Part shown: positions 25,101 to 33,485 of the stretch, in pieces
Position numbering within the stretch: position 1 is the first letter of the stretch
How the letters are laid out: each line of letters begins with the position of its first letter
Source of the DNA: Rhizobium leucaenae USDA 9039
GTDB taxonomy: Bacteria > Pseudomonadota > Alphaproteobacteria > Rhizobiales > Rhizobiaceae
Assembly: GCF_000426285.1 (NCBI RefSeq)
Contig: NZ_AUFB01000017.1
Location: 1 to 64,000, forward strand
DNA length: 64,000 nucleotides
Direction of reading: 5' to 3'
Made by a program: the position numbers and the translations under genes
The notes under the pieces: model-generated
Told to the model about the DNA's origin: nothing
Database searches by the model: none
What the model saw: the letters and a program-made list of their open reading frames with translations, nothing else

Positions 25101-25657
25101 CGCTGGAGACCGGTGCCAGCGCCGAACACGCCGTGTTCGAAAAGCTCTCCGCCGAACAGGAGGCCAAGGAGCTGGCGCGGCAATGGGTAGTGCTGAAACT
25201 CGCGGCACGGATGCTGGCAAGCTCAATGGAGGCCTATCGCGAGCAGCAGGCTGATCCCGTCATCAAGCGGGCAGGGGACTTGTTCTCATTGCTGACCGGC
25301 CAGCGCTTTGCGCGCCTCGTCGAGGAACATGACGAGAGGGATGCTCTGCAACTGATGGCGGAACGCTCAGGCGGCGAGCGAGTGCCGCTCGATGGCTTGA
25401 GCGAGGGTACCGGCGATCAGCTTTATCTCGCGCTGCGGCTCGCCTTCCTCGAAGATTATTCGTCCCGCAACGAGCCCGCGCCGTTGATCGTCGACGATAT
25501 CTTCCAGACGTTCGACGATGACCGCGCCAGCGCTGGCCTGAAGGCGCTCGCCGGCACGGCGGAGCGTTTCCAGACCATTCTCTTCACTCATGAAAGAAGC
25601 CTCGTCGAGATTGCCAAACGGGAGATCGGCACGGACTTGGATCTGATCCAGTTGTAA
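22199..25657 (+). CDS. SMC/Rad50-like AAA ATPase (YhaN type)
   Basis: A 1152-residue protein with a split ATPase head: Walker A GPNEAGKS (32-39) at the N-terminus, and near the C-terminus the signature-like LSEGTGDQLYLALRLA followed by Walker B PLIVDDIFQTFDDDRA. In between lie ~900 residues of charged heptad-like sequence, a long coiled-coil arm. This is the AAA_27/YhaN arrangement, distinct from SbcC by the SEGTGDQ signature and lack of an obvious CxxC zinc hook (I see none). It is translated right after the nuclease gene. The pair probably processes DNA ends or structures; the specific role in rhizobia is not known to me. Confidence 0.85.
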   Translation: MRFDRLDILRYGALTERTLDFRAGAKLHVIYGPNEAGKSSALSAISDLLFGFPVAAEQSFLHEPTSLRVGAAIRTRDGATLAFRRRRGRKNTLLAPDDKEAPLAEDALAPFLGNLSRDVFERAFGLDSLRLRQGATEMLRTGGEIGSLLFSAASGLTGLSRLRQALEGEADGIYAPRRSKDRGFYRALDRHDEARRAERDNELKSGDWKKLLAEALELETELERLQEQRRETRQALDRLQRLKTLQPLLAEIDGEIAALDRLADLSATPDSFADRLEQSLNDKRAAEDELRRAQQLAARTVEELSSIEIDETLLQLSSDITQLFGDTGNYRSQRQDLPRVDQELASYDAELAQLARRLGFSDVAQLEKQQPSDADCARLSELVEEGRRSLLLAQAIAEQLDSERGQLTALEKDGSAGRLVDPRPHIDQLESLVGDLAALARLDALETQIRRAETNLCEAAARLRPPVADVEALFTAPLPDPTEIATHREIIDTARGSLREASDKVRVYDEQLAEIERALEDAERRGPIVTHEQIANARNARDVLWHSICDGFTDGRVPEGKSITSFKANLAEADRLADAALSDADQVSRHADNLSRHAQLRQEREAAARRLQQHEETSAKALAAFAALFEPCGVGALDPAAMLEWRRAVEGLLRERRALHDLVDERDEAALAEARVAPALKDIADATGYKSGRLPPGAMAEGLRKHLRLLSERWNESRTREGEVASARDRLTRLAEQSQDIERRQVGWRDAFAKSVLPFGLPADATLEMAAAALRAWTELPDVLTERDNRQRRVSGMRRDMADFERRLATLAATAGYELDHLPPDAAAEALHARANAARGEQKKRDQLDEERRRAEAQTIRCGDALATVMADLASLTADLPENGDLPALLSRLRDRARLNTRLMESRDRFRQQADGDGERETRAQLAGFERVAAELEIERLTAEDLRQFTAHGELMARLSENQRQRRALETGASAEHAVFEKLSAEQEAKELARQWVVLKLAARMLASSMEAYREQQADPVIKRAGDLFSLLTGQRFARLVEEHDERDALQLMAERSGGERVPLDGLSEGTGDQLYLALRLAFLEDYSSRNEPAPLIVDDIFQTFDDDRASAGLKALAGTAERFQTILFTHERSLVEIAKREIGTDLDLIQL

Positions 25658-25765
25658 AGCGCTGACATCGCTGTTGTCGCTTGGATGATGTCATCGAATG
25701 GCATAGGCTGACGGCAGAGAATGAGGCGCGGCAAGCGTTGCGCCGGCAGAAGCAGGAGAAACGCC

Positions 25766-26161
25766 GTGGAGATCAAGCCCAACGGATCGCGCCCGTCCTT
25801 CAATGCGCCGGCGGAATATTTCACCGGCGGCGTACGCCAGGAACCATTGATGCAGGCGCAGGCGCCGGCACGTGTCCAAGTGGTCAATGTCAGCTTCGAT
25901 CCGGGCGCCCGCACGGCCTGGCACACGCATCCCTTCGGCCAGACATTGGTGGTGACCTCCGGCAAAGGACTTGCGCAAAGCTGGGGCGGCGAAATCCGGC
26001 AGATCAATACCGGCGATGTCCTCTGGTTTGCACCGGGCGAAAAGCATTGGCACGGCGCCGGGCCGGACACTCCATTGACGCATATCGCCATTCAGGAAAT
26101 GCAGGACGGCAAGGCCGCCGACTGGATGGAATATGTAACCGACGAGCAGTATCGCGGATAA
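25766..26161 (+). CDS. Cupin-domain protein, metal-binding
   Basis: About 131 residues forming one cupin barrel. First cupin motif: WHTHPFGQTLVVTSGKG with two histidines and a later E/Q; second motif: GDVLWFAPGEKHWHGAGP with two more histidines. This set resembles the (R)-mandelonitrile-lyase-like and carboxymuconolactone-associated cupins, but activity cannot be assigned. I start at GTG 25766 because AGGAGA lies eight bases before; the frame's ATG at 25721 would precede that site. It is convergent with the polysaccharide cluster. Confidence 0.78.
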   Translation: MEIKPNGSRPSFNAPAEYFTGGVRQEPLMQAQAPARVQVVNVSFDPGARTAWHTHPFGQTLVVTSGKGLAQSWGGEIRQINTGDVLWFAPGEKHWHGAGPDTPLTHIAIQEMQDGKAADWMEYVTDEQYRG

Positions 26162-26202
26162 AGCAGCGCGGCGTTCCTTGAGGTGGGATAGCCGCCGAGA
26201 TA

Positions 26203-28389
26203 TCACATCAATGGAATCCGCAGCTTCGTTGGCATCACGATCTTCGGGTCCGATTTATCCCGGCTGTATGCGGGATTGATCGCACGGTCCTCAAAGGTCT
26301 GAGTCGCGTGCAGCCGGCGCAGATTGTCCTTTTCCTGCTCAAATCGCTTTTTCCGTTCTCCCGATTTGTCCGATCCCCGTGAAAGCGATTCATGGTGATA
26401 GAGGCAGGCAAATGGCGTCCATATGATGCGAAAGCCGGCCATGTGGGCGCGCAGGCAATAGTCGACGTCATTGTAGGCGACAGCGAAATTTTCCTCGTCG
26501 AACGTGCCGATCGCTCCGGCGCAGCCGCCGGAAATCAGCATGACCGCCCCCGTCACGCAGGTCACCGCATTGCGGACATGCAGCCTATTCATCGGACCGC
26601 CGAAATCCTTGGGCTTGTTCATATACCAATGCCCTGCCAATCCGCCGAAACCGACGATGACGCCGGCATGCTGGATCTTGTCGTTCGGATAGAGAAGCTT
26701 GGCGCCGACAATGCCGGTCCCCTCATAGGCGAGACAAGCCACCATCTCCTTCAGCCAGTCGGGCTCGATAATCTCGACGTCGTTATTGAGGATCAGATAG
26801 TGCTCACCTTTGGCGGCGCGCAGGCCGCGATTGATCGACCGGGAGAAGTTGAAGGGTTCGGGCGTGATCGAGGCCGAAAACGCTGGCCGCGTTTCGCGAT
26901 AATGCTCGTAGAGATCCAACACGGCCTGGTCCGAAGAGCCGTTGTCGATGACAAGCACTTCGAAATTGGGATAATCCGTTCGCTCGAAGATATCCTTCAG
27001 CACCCGGGAGATCAGGTCGAAGCTATCCTTGCTGGGAATAATGATGGATATCTTCGGCCATGGCGTCTCCCGACGCTCGAATATCACGCGGTGCAAGGTA
27101 TCCGTCAGCGCCCCCTCGATGCGGACAGGTTGCCGTTGGCGCTCAAATCGTTCGACCAGCGCCTTCCTGGCATTGGCGGTCGCGGCGTCCACGAATTTCC
27201 GCGAATATGTGCGGCCGTTGCGGCGCCACCAATAGGCGGGGTAGGGCAGGTGAAGGATGGTATTGTCGGGCAGTCCTTCCAGATAACGCAGCAGCAGATC
27301 ATAGTCCTGCGATCCGTCATATCCGGTACGGATATAGCCGATCTCCTGAAGCCGGCTGCGGCGGTAGATGGAGAAATGGTTGATGTAGTTGACGCCCGTC
27401 AGAAGAACGGGGTCATAGGCCGGTTTCAACATCAGCCCTGTGGGCTTCAGCGTGTCGTCGACAACCAGTTCGTCGGTGTAAAGGAAGTTGGCATTGGCAT
27501 TCTGCTCTAACGCATGTCGCACGACTTTGAAGGCATGAGGGGCGATTACGTCGTCGTGGTCCAGAAAAGCGATCCACAGGCCGCGCGCATGTAAAAGTCC
27601 GGCATTGGTGGCAGTCGCTATGCCGCCGTTCTTGTCGTTTAGAACGAAACGGATATTGTCTTTCGAGCCCTGCGTCTCAAACCATCGCCGTGTTTCCTGG
27701 AAGGTCGATCCGTCGTCGCTCAGAATGAGCTCCGTACCCTCTTCGTTTTGTGTTTCGAACGATCTTACGAGATCGGCGAGATAGCGCGCCGGAGCATTAT
27801 AAACCGGAACGACAACGCTGAGCCACAGTCCCGCCGTTGATGAGACAGGGGAGGCCGCGAGATCGGCGGCAAGCCGATAGCTCGTCTCCGCATATTGTAT
27901 CGCAGCGCTCTTCGAACGTTTTCCGAGGGGCAGCCTTGGAAACTTCGTCCAGTATTGTGCCAGTTTGCCGAGATCGACGCGTTCAGACTGCCCATGGGCG
28001 TCGAGCAGGGTTGAAATGTGCTTCTCGGCCGCTTCTGCAGAGGAAAATGCCGCCACATCGAAGCTGAACCTGGTCGGGAAACTTGCCGGGTCGGCGCGGA
28101 GCGAGCAGATCGTACCGACCGCTCCCACGTCCGCCGTAATAATGAACCTACGTCCCGCCAACAGCGTGACCGCATCCTTTTCCCGGAAACCGCGACCGCG
28201 ATTGACATAGAATTTCGGATCGATCGGTTCGTCGGTCCCCGCAATGTGAACAACGACAAGCCTCTTTCTGACGGGCGCAAAACGGATTTCGAAAGCAGGA
28301 TCGTCGCCAAGGGATTTCCACAAATTGGCGCCCGCGCCGGGGGGAATCTCGCGTTGAACATCGTTGTTAGGTAAAATCTTGAGTGTCAT
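26203..28389 (-). CDS. Tandem family 2 glycosyltransferase
   Basis: A 728-residue protein with two GT2 (GT-A fold) domains that transfer sugars from nucleotide donors. Domain one spans about 188-400, starting SVVVPVYNAP with the metal-binding DHDD at 277-280; domain two starts near 447 (ISIIIPSKDS) with NND at 535-537 and a CVTGAVMLI/FAVAYNDVDYCLR acceptor region. Residues 1-185 form a separate N-terminal domain that I do not recognise. Cytoplasmic, probably building an extracellular or capsular polysaccharide or O-antigen. I start at ATG 28389; the frame's TTG at 28446 would overlap the upstream gene's stop. Last gene of the minus-strand cluster. Confidence 0.88.
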   Translation of the reverse strand: MTLKILPNNDVQREIPPGAGANLWKSLGDDPAFEIRFAPVRKRLVVVHIAGTDEPIDPKFYVNRGRGFREKDAVTLLAGRRFIITADVGAVGTICSLRADPASFPTRFSFDVAAFSSAEAAEKHISTLLDAHGQSERVDLGKLAQYWTKFPRLPLGKRSKSAAIQYAETSYRLAADLAASPVSSTAGLWLSVVVPVYNAPARYLADLVRSFETQNEEGTELILSDDGSTFQETRRWFETQGSKDNIRFVLNDKNGGIATATNAGLLHARGLWIAFLDHDDVIAPHAFKVVRHALEQNANANFLYTDELVVDDTLKPTGLMLKPAYDPVLLTGVNYINHFSIYRRSRLQEIGYIRTGYDGSQDYDLLLRYLEGLPDNTILHLPYPAYWWRRNGRTYSRKFVDAATANARKALVERFERQRQPVRIEGALTDTLHRVIFERRETPWPKISIIIPSKDSFDLISRVLKDIFERTDYPNFEVLVIDNGSSDQAVLDLYEHYRETRPAFSASITPEPFNFSRSINRGLRAAKGEHYLILNNDVEIIEPDWLKEMVACLAYEGTGIVGAKLLYPNDKIQHAGVIVGFGGLAGHWYMNKPKDFGGPMNRLHVRNAVTCVTGAVMLISGGCAGAIGTFDEENFAVAYNDVDYCLRAHMAGFRIIWTPFACLYHHESLSRGSDKSGERKKRFEQEKDNLRRLHATQTFEDRAINPAYSRDKSDPKIVMPTKLRIPLM

Positions 28390-28442
28390 TGATTTCTTAA
28401 TATCCAAATCCCAGCAATGGCGAGCGTCTCCACGGCTGGTTA

Positions 28443-29567
28443 TCAAGCCATATCATCAAGCCCATCAAAACGTATGCCCGGAAATGCCAGCATCGCGCTC
28501 TGCCGCATTTTTTCTATGGATTGTAGTGTCGCATCGCGTGCGGCAAGTCGGCGGGCTTCATCTTCCGCAAGCTGATCGATCGCCATCAGCCATTCCTGCG
28601 GCCTGTTGCCGATGTGAAGCTCTCCATCGACGGCACAGCGTGCGAATGTCGTGCATCGGGAAAATATGGCGGCGGCGCCCATGCGGCTTATATCGATCCG
28701 CTTGGTGTCGGCGCGGCTGTCGTTGGTTCGTCCAGCAAGGAGCGGCACCAAGGCAATGTCGGCACCCTGATCCGTGGTTCTCGCGAGATACGACGACCAC
28801 GGTAGTTGTGGGCTTATCGTTATCCGCCCCGGTTCGATACGCTGACGGCGCCACTGATCGGCAAGGCTACGGTCGGCAAAGACCTCGAAATGCAAATTCT
28901 CATGCTTGTTCATGGCAGATCTGACGATCGGCATCAGGAACTCGTGCTCACGACGGTGAATACCGGTCGCATGATAGATCATCTTCAGCGGTGCAGTCGT
29001 TTTGTCGGCGTTCTTGGCTGATTTCCAAGCCGATTTCGCCGGCATCGGCGCTAGGATGTCGATCTTATGAGCCGAGTTCGCCAATGTCCCCGCCAGGTGC
29101 TCCGTCGATGCCCATAGGTGGGTGAGCAATCGGCTGAGGCGCGGAAGCGGCCGGATGGCGGAATTGATCAGCCTGAATTTATAGAGCCAAGGGGCCTCGT
29201 CGCCGGCGATAATGGCGGGAATATCGTCGTCGACGAAATAGGCTACACCCGCCAGACTTTCACGCCTGCGCTCCAGCCAGCGTAGCTGCGGCTCCTTGAT
29301 ATAGCGGCAGATGATGACAAAAAGCCCTTCGCAATCGACGTCGCCCAATCCGTCATCGAGCCCCTTGAAGATGACGGGAATATCGGCAAGTGCTTTGATC
29401 CGCTCATCCAGATAGTAGCTGACGCTCGGATTGGGATATCGCGACAGGATGAGCAATCGTTTTGCGAGCGGGCGAATACTGTCAACAGACGTTGCGGAAG
29501 GCTGCGGCCTGGGTATCGATCCATAGATGACGTCGCGCAGACTTTGCATGGGTGACGGACGAAGCAT
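28443..29567 (-). CDS. Putative GT-B glycosyltransferase-like protein
   Basis: About 374 residues without a motif I can name with certainty. The layout is that of a two-domain GT-B protein: an N-terminal part with LLILSRYPNPSVSYYLDERI, a middle AYFVDDDIPA segment, then MIYHATGIHRREHEFLMPIV and a C-terminal FEVFAD...ALVPLLAGRTNDSRADTKRIDISRMGAAAIFS region, which looks like a donor-sugar site (shown in short parts). Its position between a KpsE-like gene and a tandem glycosyltransferase supports a role in polysaccharide assembly. ATG 29567 is two bases after the preceding stop, so it is coupled; the longer frame is not needed. Confidence 0.6.
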   Translation of the reverse strand: MLRPSPMQSLRDVIYGSIPRPQPSATSVDSIRPLAKRLLILSRYPNPSVSYYLDERIKALADIPVIFKGLDDGLGDVDCEGLFVIICRYIKEPQLRWLERRRESLAGVAYFVDDDIPAIIAGDEAPWLYKFRLINSAIRPLPRLSRLLTHLWASTEHLAGTLANSAHKIDILAPMPAKSAWKSAKNADKTTAPLKMIYHATGIHRREHEFLMPIVRSAMNKHENLHFEVFADRSLADQWRRQRIEPGRITISPQLPWSSYLARTTDQGADIALVPLLAGRTNDSRADTKRIDISRMGAAAIFSRCTTFARCAVDGELHIGNRPQEWLMAIDQLAEDEARRLAARDATLQSIEKMRQSAMLAFPGIRFDGLDDMA

Positions 29568-29569
29568 GA

Positions 29570-30835
29570 TCACGCTAAGCGATTTCGTAGGGTTGTCAGC
29601 AGACCGACAGCAATGCCCCAAATTGCCAAGGTCGCGGCCAGAATGCCACCGATCCAGAGCCCTCGTTTGGGATATTCTGCTTCGTCCGGCAGATCCGGCG
29701 CAAGAAACGTATCGAGATAAAGGAGCTGTTGTTTGCTGACAAACTGCACTTGCTCCAGCGTTCTCATGGCTGTGGCGAATTGCTGTTCGGCGAGGTTTTG
29801 TTCCAATTGTCGCTGAGACATGTCGACTGATACGTCGGCAAGGTTCTGCTCGGATTTATTCTGTCCGGCCACCTGGCTGTTCAGATCGTCCAGTTGCTTC
29901 TGCTTGCTGTCGATCTCGCGCTTCAGAACCTTCATCTGCGGCGCATTGGGCGCCACCGTCCCCAGCAAGGCATCGTATTTCTGCTGAAGATTGATCTTGT
30001 CTTTCTGAACGCTGGTTATCAGGTCCGTGAGAATTGCCGAGGATCCTTCGACACTCAGGACGCCCGTCTGGTTGCGGGCAAGCTGAAGCTGCTCCCGCGC
30101 TTTCTGCAGTTGATTCTTTGCATTGTCCAAATTGGTTTGGGCTGTCGTGATGACATCGCGCCAAATGCGGTTGTTGACGTCGTTGACCACGGCTTCGGAA
30201 GCGGCAACGACCCCCTGCAATATCTTCTGCGCATCGGCGGCCGAAAAAGCACGGACCTTGACCGTTACGATACCGCTGTTGGCATCGATTTTGACCGAGA
30301 CCATGTCCTTCCAGTAATCGAGCATCTTCTCCGATGTCGCATCCTGCTTGAGCCTCGCCAACGGATCGATGGCCGGATTTCCATAAAGTGCTTGGAAGTC
30401 GACCTTGGTCTGGAGAGCAGCCACCATGTCCTTGCTCGAAATGAAATTGGTAACGATCAGTGTATTCTGGACGATTTGCGCCGAAGGCAGGCCGGTTACC
30501 TTGGCCAGTTGGTCTTTCCCGAGCGCCGGCGTCGACGAGCGGACGGTAAAGCGCGTTTCGGACTGATATTGATCCGAAGCCATACGGGTGAAGTAATAGA
30601 TCGAAGCGGCATTCGGAATAACCAGAAACAACAGGGTGACGGCCAATATCGCCTTTCCGAGAATTTGCTCCAGCGGACGGGGACGCAAGCCAACGGCTTT
30701 GTAGAACTGGCTTCGCTTCGATGTCGAAAAGCGCAACTTGCGCGCGGTTACCGAGAGTTTTGCGGCAACATCGCGGCTGTGCTGGATCGCACTGAGCTGA
30801 ACAGTTTCAGATGTCTTTCCGGTATCGTGAGCCAT
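29570..30835 (-). CDS. KpsE-like polysaccharide co-polymerase/export protein (first copy)
   Basis: Inner-membrane periplasm-spanning protein for group 2-type capsule export. 421 residues: membrane helix at ~61-82, the SDQYQSETRFTVRSS motif that follows it in KpsE/Wza-partner proteins, long coiled coil between ~210 and 375, and a second helix near the C-terminus introduced by the proline-rich PDEAEYPKR. Both termini are cytoplasmic. I choose ATG 30835 (AAGG seven bases upstream) over a GTG six codons earlier. It is one of two such proteins here, on the other side of the KpsT-like ATPase gene. Confidence 0.85.
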   Translation of the reverse strand: MAHDTGKTSETVQLSAIQHSRDVAAKLSVTARKLRFSTSKRSQFYKAVGLRPRPLEQILGKAILAVTLLFLVIPNAASIYYFTRMASDQYQSETRFTVRSSTPALGKDQLAKVTGLPSAQIVQNTLIVTNFISSKDMVAALQTKVDFQALYGNPAIDPLARLKQDATSEKMLDYWKDMVSVKIDANSGIVTVKVRAFSAADAQKILQGVVAASEAVVNDVNNRIWRDVITTAQTNLDNAKNQLQKAREQLQLARNQTGVLSVEGSSAILTDLITSVQKDKINLQQKYDALLGTVAPNAPQMKVLKREIDSKQKQLDDLNSQVAGQNKSEQNLADVSVDMSQRQLEQNLAEQQFATAMRTLEQVQFVSKQQLLYLDTFLAPDLPDEAEYPKRGLWIGGILAATLAIWGIAVGLLTTLRNRLA

Positions 30836-30863
30836 ATGGGACCTTGTTGACACTCTGTCGCAT

Positions 30864-31517
30864 CTATCTGTTCAATCTGTAGTAGGCTTCGATGGCCTGT
30901 TCGACCTGGTCGAAAAACATAAGTCTGCCGTCGACGAGCACCATTCCTTTGTCGCAATGCGATTTGATCATGCTCATGCTGTGCGAGATCATGATGATGT
31001 CGGAATATTTTCGCCGGCTGTCAAATGCGACGCGACAGCGTTCCTGGAAGCGAGCATCGCCCACGGCCAGAACCTCGTCGACGAGATAGCATTCGAATTC
31101 TATCGCCATGGAAAGCCCGAAGGCCAGCCGGGCGGCCATGCCGGAAGAATAGGTACGCACCGGCGCATTTATGTAGTCACCAAGTTCGGCGAACTCTTCG
31201 ACAAAACGGGAGACGCGTCTGACATCCTCCCCATAGGCGCGGGCGACAAAATGAAGATTCGCGCGGCCGGTCATATAAGGGTTGAAACCGCTGGCAAGGC
31301 CCAGCGGCCACGATACCCGGACGTCCTTGGAGATCTTGCCTGAATTTGGCAGCATGGTGCCGGCGATCATCCGCATGGTCGTGGACTTTCCGGCGCCGTT
31401 CACGCCAAGCAGTCCGTAGGAATAGCCGGACATGAATTCGCAGGTTACGCGATCCAGGATTACCTTTTTGCTGTTCTGCGTCTTGAAGTGTTTCGATACG
31501 TTCTTGAAGCGGATCAT
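30864..31517 (-). CDS. KpsT-like capsule export ATP-binding protein
   Basis: ABC ATPase of the polysaccharide/teichoic-acid export type, 217 residues. Walker A GVNGAGKST (38-46), the unusual signature YSSGM (123-127), Walker B YLVDE (144-148) followed by VLAVGD, and the H-loop SHSMSMI are all as in KpsT. It should pair with a KpsM permease, which is not in this cluster. Start ATG 31517 lies 14 bases after the previous stop. It would move capsular polysaccharide across the inner membrane. Confidence 0.92.
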   Translation of the reverse strand: MIRFKNVSKHFKTQNSKKVILDRVTCEFMSGYSYGLLGVNGAGKSTTMRMIAGTMLPNSGKISKDVRVSWPLGLASGFNPYMTGRANLHFVARAYGEDVRRVSRFVEEFAELGDYINAPVRTYSSGMAARLAFGLSMAIEFECYLVDEVLAVGDARFQERCRVAFDSRRKYSDIIMISHSMSMIKSHCDKGMVLVDGRLMFFDQVEQAIEAYYRLNR

Positions 31518-31531
31518 CGCGCGTCTTTCGC

Positions 31532-32839
31532 CTATATCTGATGATCCTCAACCGACGCCCAGATCAACGACAGGGTTGTCCAGAGAACGGCCAAGCCAAG
31601 CAATATGATCAGCGGCGTGGTGATCCGGTGAGGAAATTCGGCTTCGTCCGGAAGCGCCGGCTTTACGAAAACGGCCAAATAAAGCGTCTTTCGAAGCGCT
31701 TCCGCCAGCACCGCGTCGTAATTCTTCTGGGAGGCCTCATAGAGCTTCTCCGCAATCATCCGGTCTGTGTCGAGCTTTGAATATTCCAGCAGCGCTTTGG
31801 CAAGGCTGGCGTTTTCAGGTCCGGTCAGCTCCGCCTTTTTCTTGTCGATCTGAGCCTCAAGGCTTTGCAGGGCGAGCGTGAGCTGCTGATAGGTCGGAGA
31901 ACCCTCGGCATGTGACTGCTTCATCACGAAGAGGCGCGTTTCGAATTCGAGCTTCTGCGCGAGGAGTCCCGTCAGCAGGGCACTGCTATCCTTGGCTTGC
32001 GCCACCGGGCTAAGAAGTCCGGATTGATGTTGAAACTGATTGAGTGCCGCCAGGGTGTCGCTGTAGGCCTTGCCGCTTTTCTCGACATCCGCCCGCATGC
32101 TCTGCACGATATCGTTGCGGGCGCGTTGCGAGAGCTCGTTGATCAGTGCTTCGCTCTCTTGAATGATGGCGTCGGAGAGCTTTACGGACTCATCGGGCGT
32201 GAAAGCGCGCACCTTCAAAGTGATGATGCCGGAAGAGACGTCGATATACGCGCTGACGTGGTTTTCCCAATAGGTCAGAAATTCCTCATCGGATTGCGAG
32301 GAGCGGAATCGCGACAGGAAATCCGCGTCTTGCCGCGCAAACATCGACCGATAGTCGAGTTTCTCGCCGATCCGTTTGAGAATTTCGGTGGAGTGAATGA
32401 AGCTTGTGACGACATAAGCATCCTGTGACGCAGAACGCATGTTGAGAAGGCCTGCCGCGCCACCACCCTCGGAGCCGCCGCTGCCGTCGCCCTTGTCATC
32501 CGAACTGGTACCGGACAGCGCGCGGACGGCGAAGCGGGCTTCGGCAACATATTGATCCGAGGCAATGAAGACGTAGTAGATCAAGCTTGCCAGAAACGGC
32601 ACGATGACGATCAACAGAAAACCGAGGAGCCGGAGCGGCGGTTTGCCGCCGGCCTGGGGTGCGGGTTCCTGCGCGCCAGGTGCCGGCAAATATTCGATAT
32701 CTTCCAGATCATTATGCCGATGCCGTTCTGGCATCCTTCGCCGAAACAATGACGGCAAGATATGCCGTTCCGGTTTTACCCGCGGATATTGCTGATCGAC
32801 CGGTTCTTCAGTGGCTGTTTTGGGCATGTCGGCTTGCAT
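31532..32839 (-). CDS. KpsE-like polysaccharide co-polymerase/export protein (second copy)
   Basis: 435 residues with the same architecture as the protein at 29570-30835: cytoplasmic basic N-terminus of 70 residues, helix at ~71-92, SDQYVAEARFAVRALSG, a Gly/Ser/Asp-rich insert (about 111-128), coiled coil at ~225-390, and a C-terminal helix after LPDEAEFPHR. The two copies share under half of their residues by eye, so they are not a recent duplication. It overlaps the upstream ORF by 32 bases. Start ATG 32839 or 32827; neither has a strong ribosome site. Confidence 0.85.
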   Translation of the reverse strand: MQADMPKTATEEPVDQQYPRVKPERHILPSLFRRRMPERHRHNDLEDIEYLPAPGAQEPAPQAGGKPPLRLLGFLLIVIVPFLASLIYYVFIASDQYVAEARFAVRALSGTSSDDKGDGSGGSEGGGAAGLLNMRSASQDAYVVTSFIHSTEILKRIGEKLDYRSMFARQDADFLSRFRSSQSDEEFLTYWENHVSAYIDVSSGIITLKVRAFTPDESVKLSDAIIQESEALINELSQRARNDIVQSMRADVEKSGKAYSDTLAALNQFQHQSGLLSPVAQAKDSSALLTGLLAQKLEFETRLFVMKQSHAEGSPTYQQLTLALQSLEAQIDKKKAELTGPENASLAKALLEYSKLDTDRMIAEKLYEASQKNYDAVLAEALRKTLYLAVFVKPALPDEAEFPHRITTPLIILLGLAVLWTTLSLIWASVEDHQI

Positions 32840-33485
32840 TCGCTTTGTGCAATTCCGGCGCGGTGGGTTTCATCGCCTCACGCACATAATGATCAAAAAT
32901 CAAATCTTCTTCGAGTATGAGTTCGGCAATATGCAACGAGCGCAATCTCGCCGCAACGTCTTCCAGAGCGGAATGCCGCGAAGGCAGTGGAAGATCGCCG
33001 ATGGAAATGCCGAGTAGCTCACCGATCGCGTCCTGAAAATGAAGGCCATCCGCATCGTGCCCGACAATGGTGAACCGTGACAGCAGGTCGATCGCCGCGG
33101 CGACGTCACTGCGCTTGACGAGTTGCTCCGGAGTGGTGGCGACCAGTTGACGGGTAACGGGGGACAGCAGAACGTTTCTGACATTCTCCGATGCTTTCTT
33201 GAGCGCCGATTTAAGCGACGCCTCGCTTTCGAGATCGATGTCAGCAAAGTGTTCGGCCGCCGGCGCCAGGATGATCTTGTCGCGGTCGCCAAAGAAGGAG
33301 ATTTGCGTCTTTGCCATTCGTTTCAACAGGAATATGCGCAGCGCCAATTCGTAATAGGGGTCCGTGAGCAGAACGATGGCTTTGAATCCCTTATCGAGAA
33401 ACTCCTCATAGTTCCGCAATAGCAGCCGCCCGCTGATGTAGATCGACTGGATGGCATTGAGATGAAAGGCCTGAACTCCCGACAT
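32808..33485 (-). pseudogene. Probable 5'-truncated sulfotransferase-like gene
   Basis: The 225-residue frame starts at an ATG inside a tRNA-Val remnant (33485) and has no ribosome site. Its first residues (SGVQ) are encoded by the tRNA anticodon-stem and T-arm sequence. From AFHLNAIQSIYISG on it looks like protein: TDPYYELALRIFLLKRM, and a C-terminal AAIDLLSRFTIVGHDADGLHF, which resembles the end of bacterial sulfotransferases (the 'L-x-x-F-x-x-VG' part). The N-terminal PAPS-binding loop is missing. I infer that an upstream half was lost at the tRNA junction. It may still be translated and is coupled to the kpsE-like gene by overlap. Family call is weak. Confidence 0.45.
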
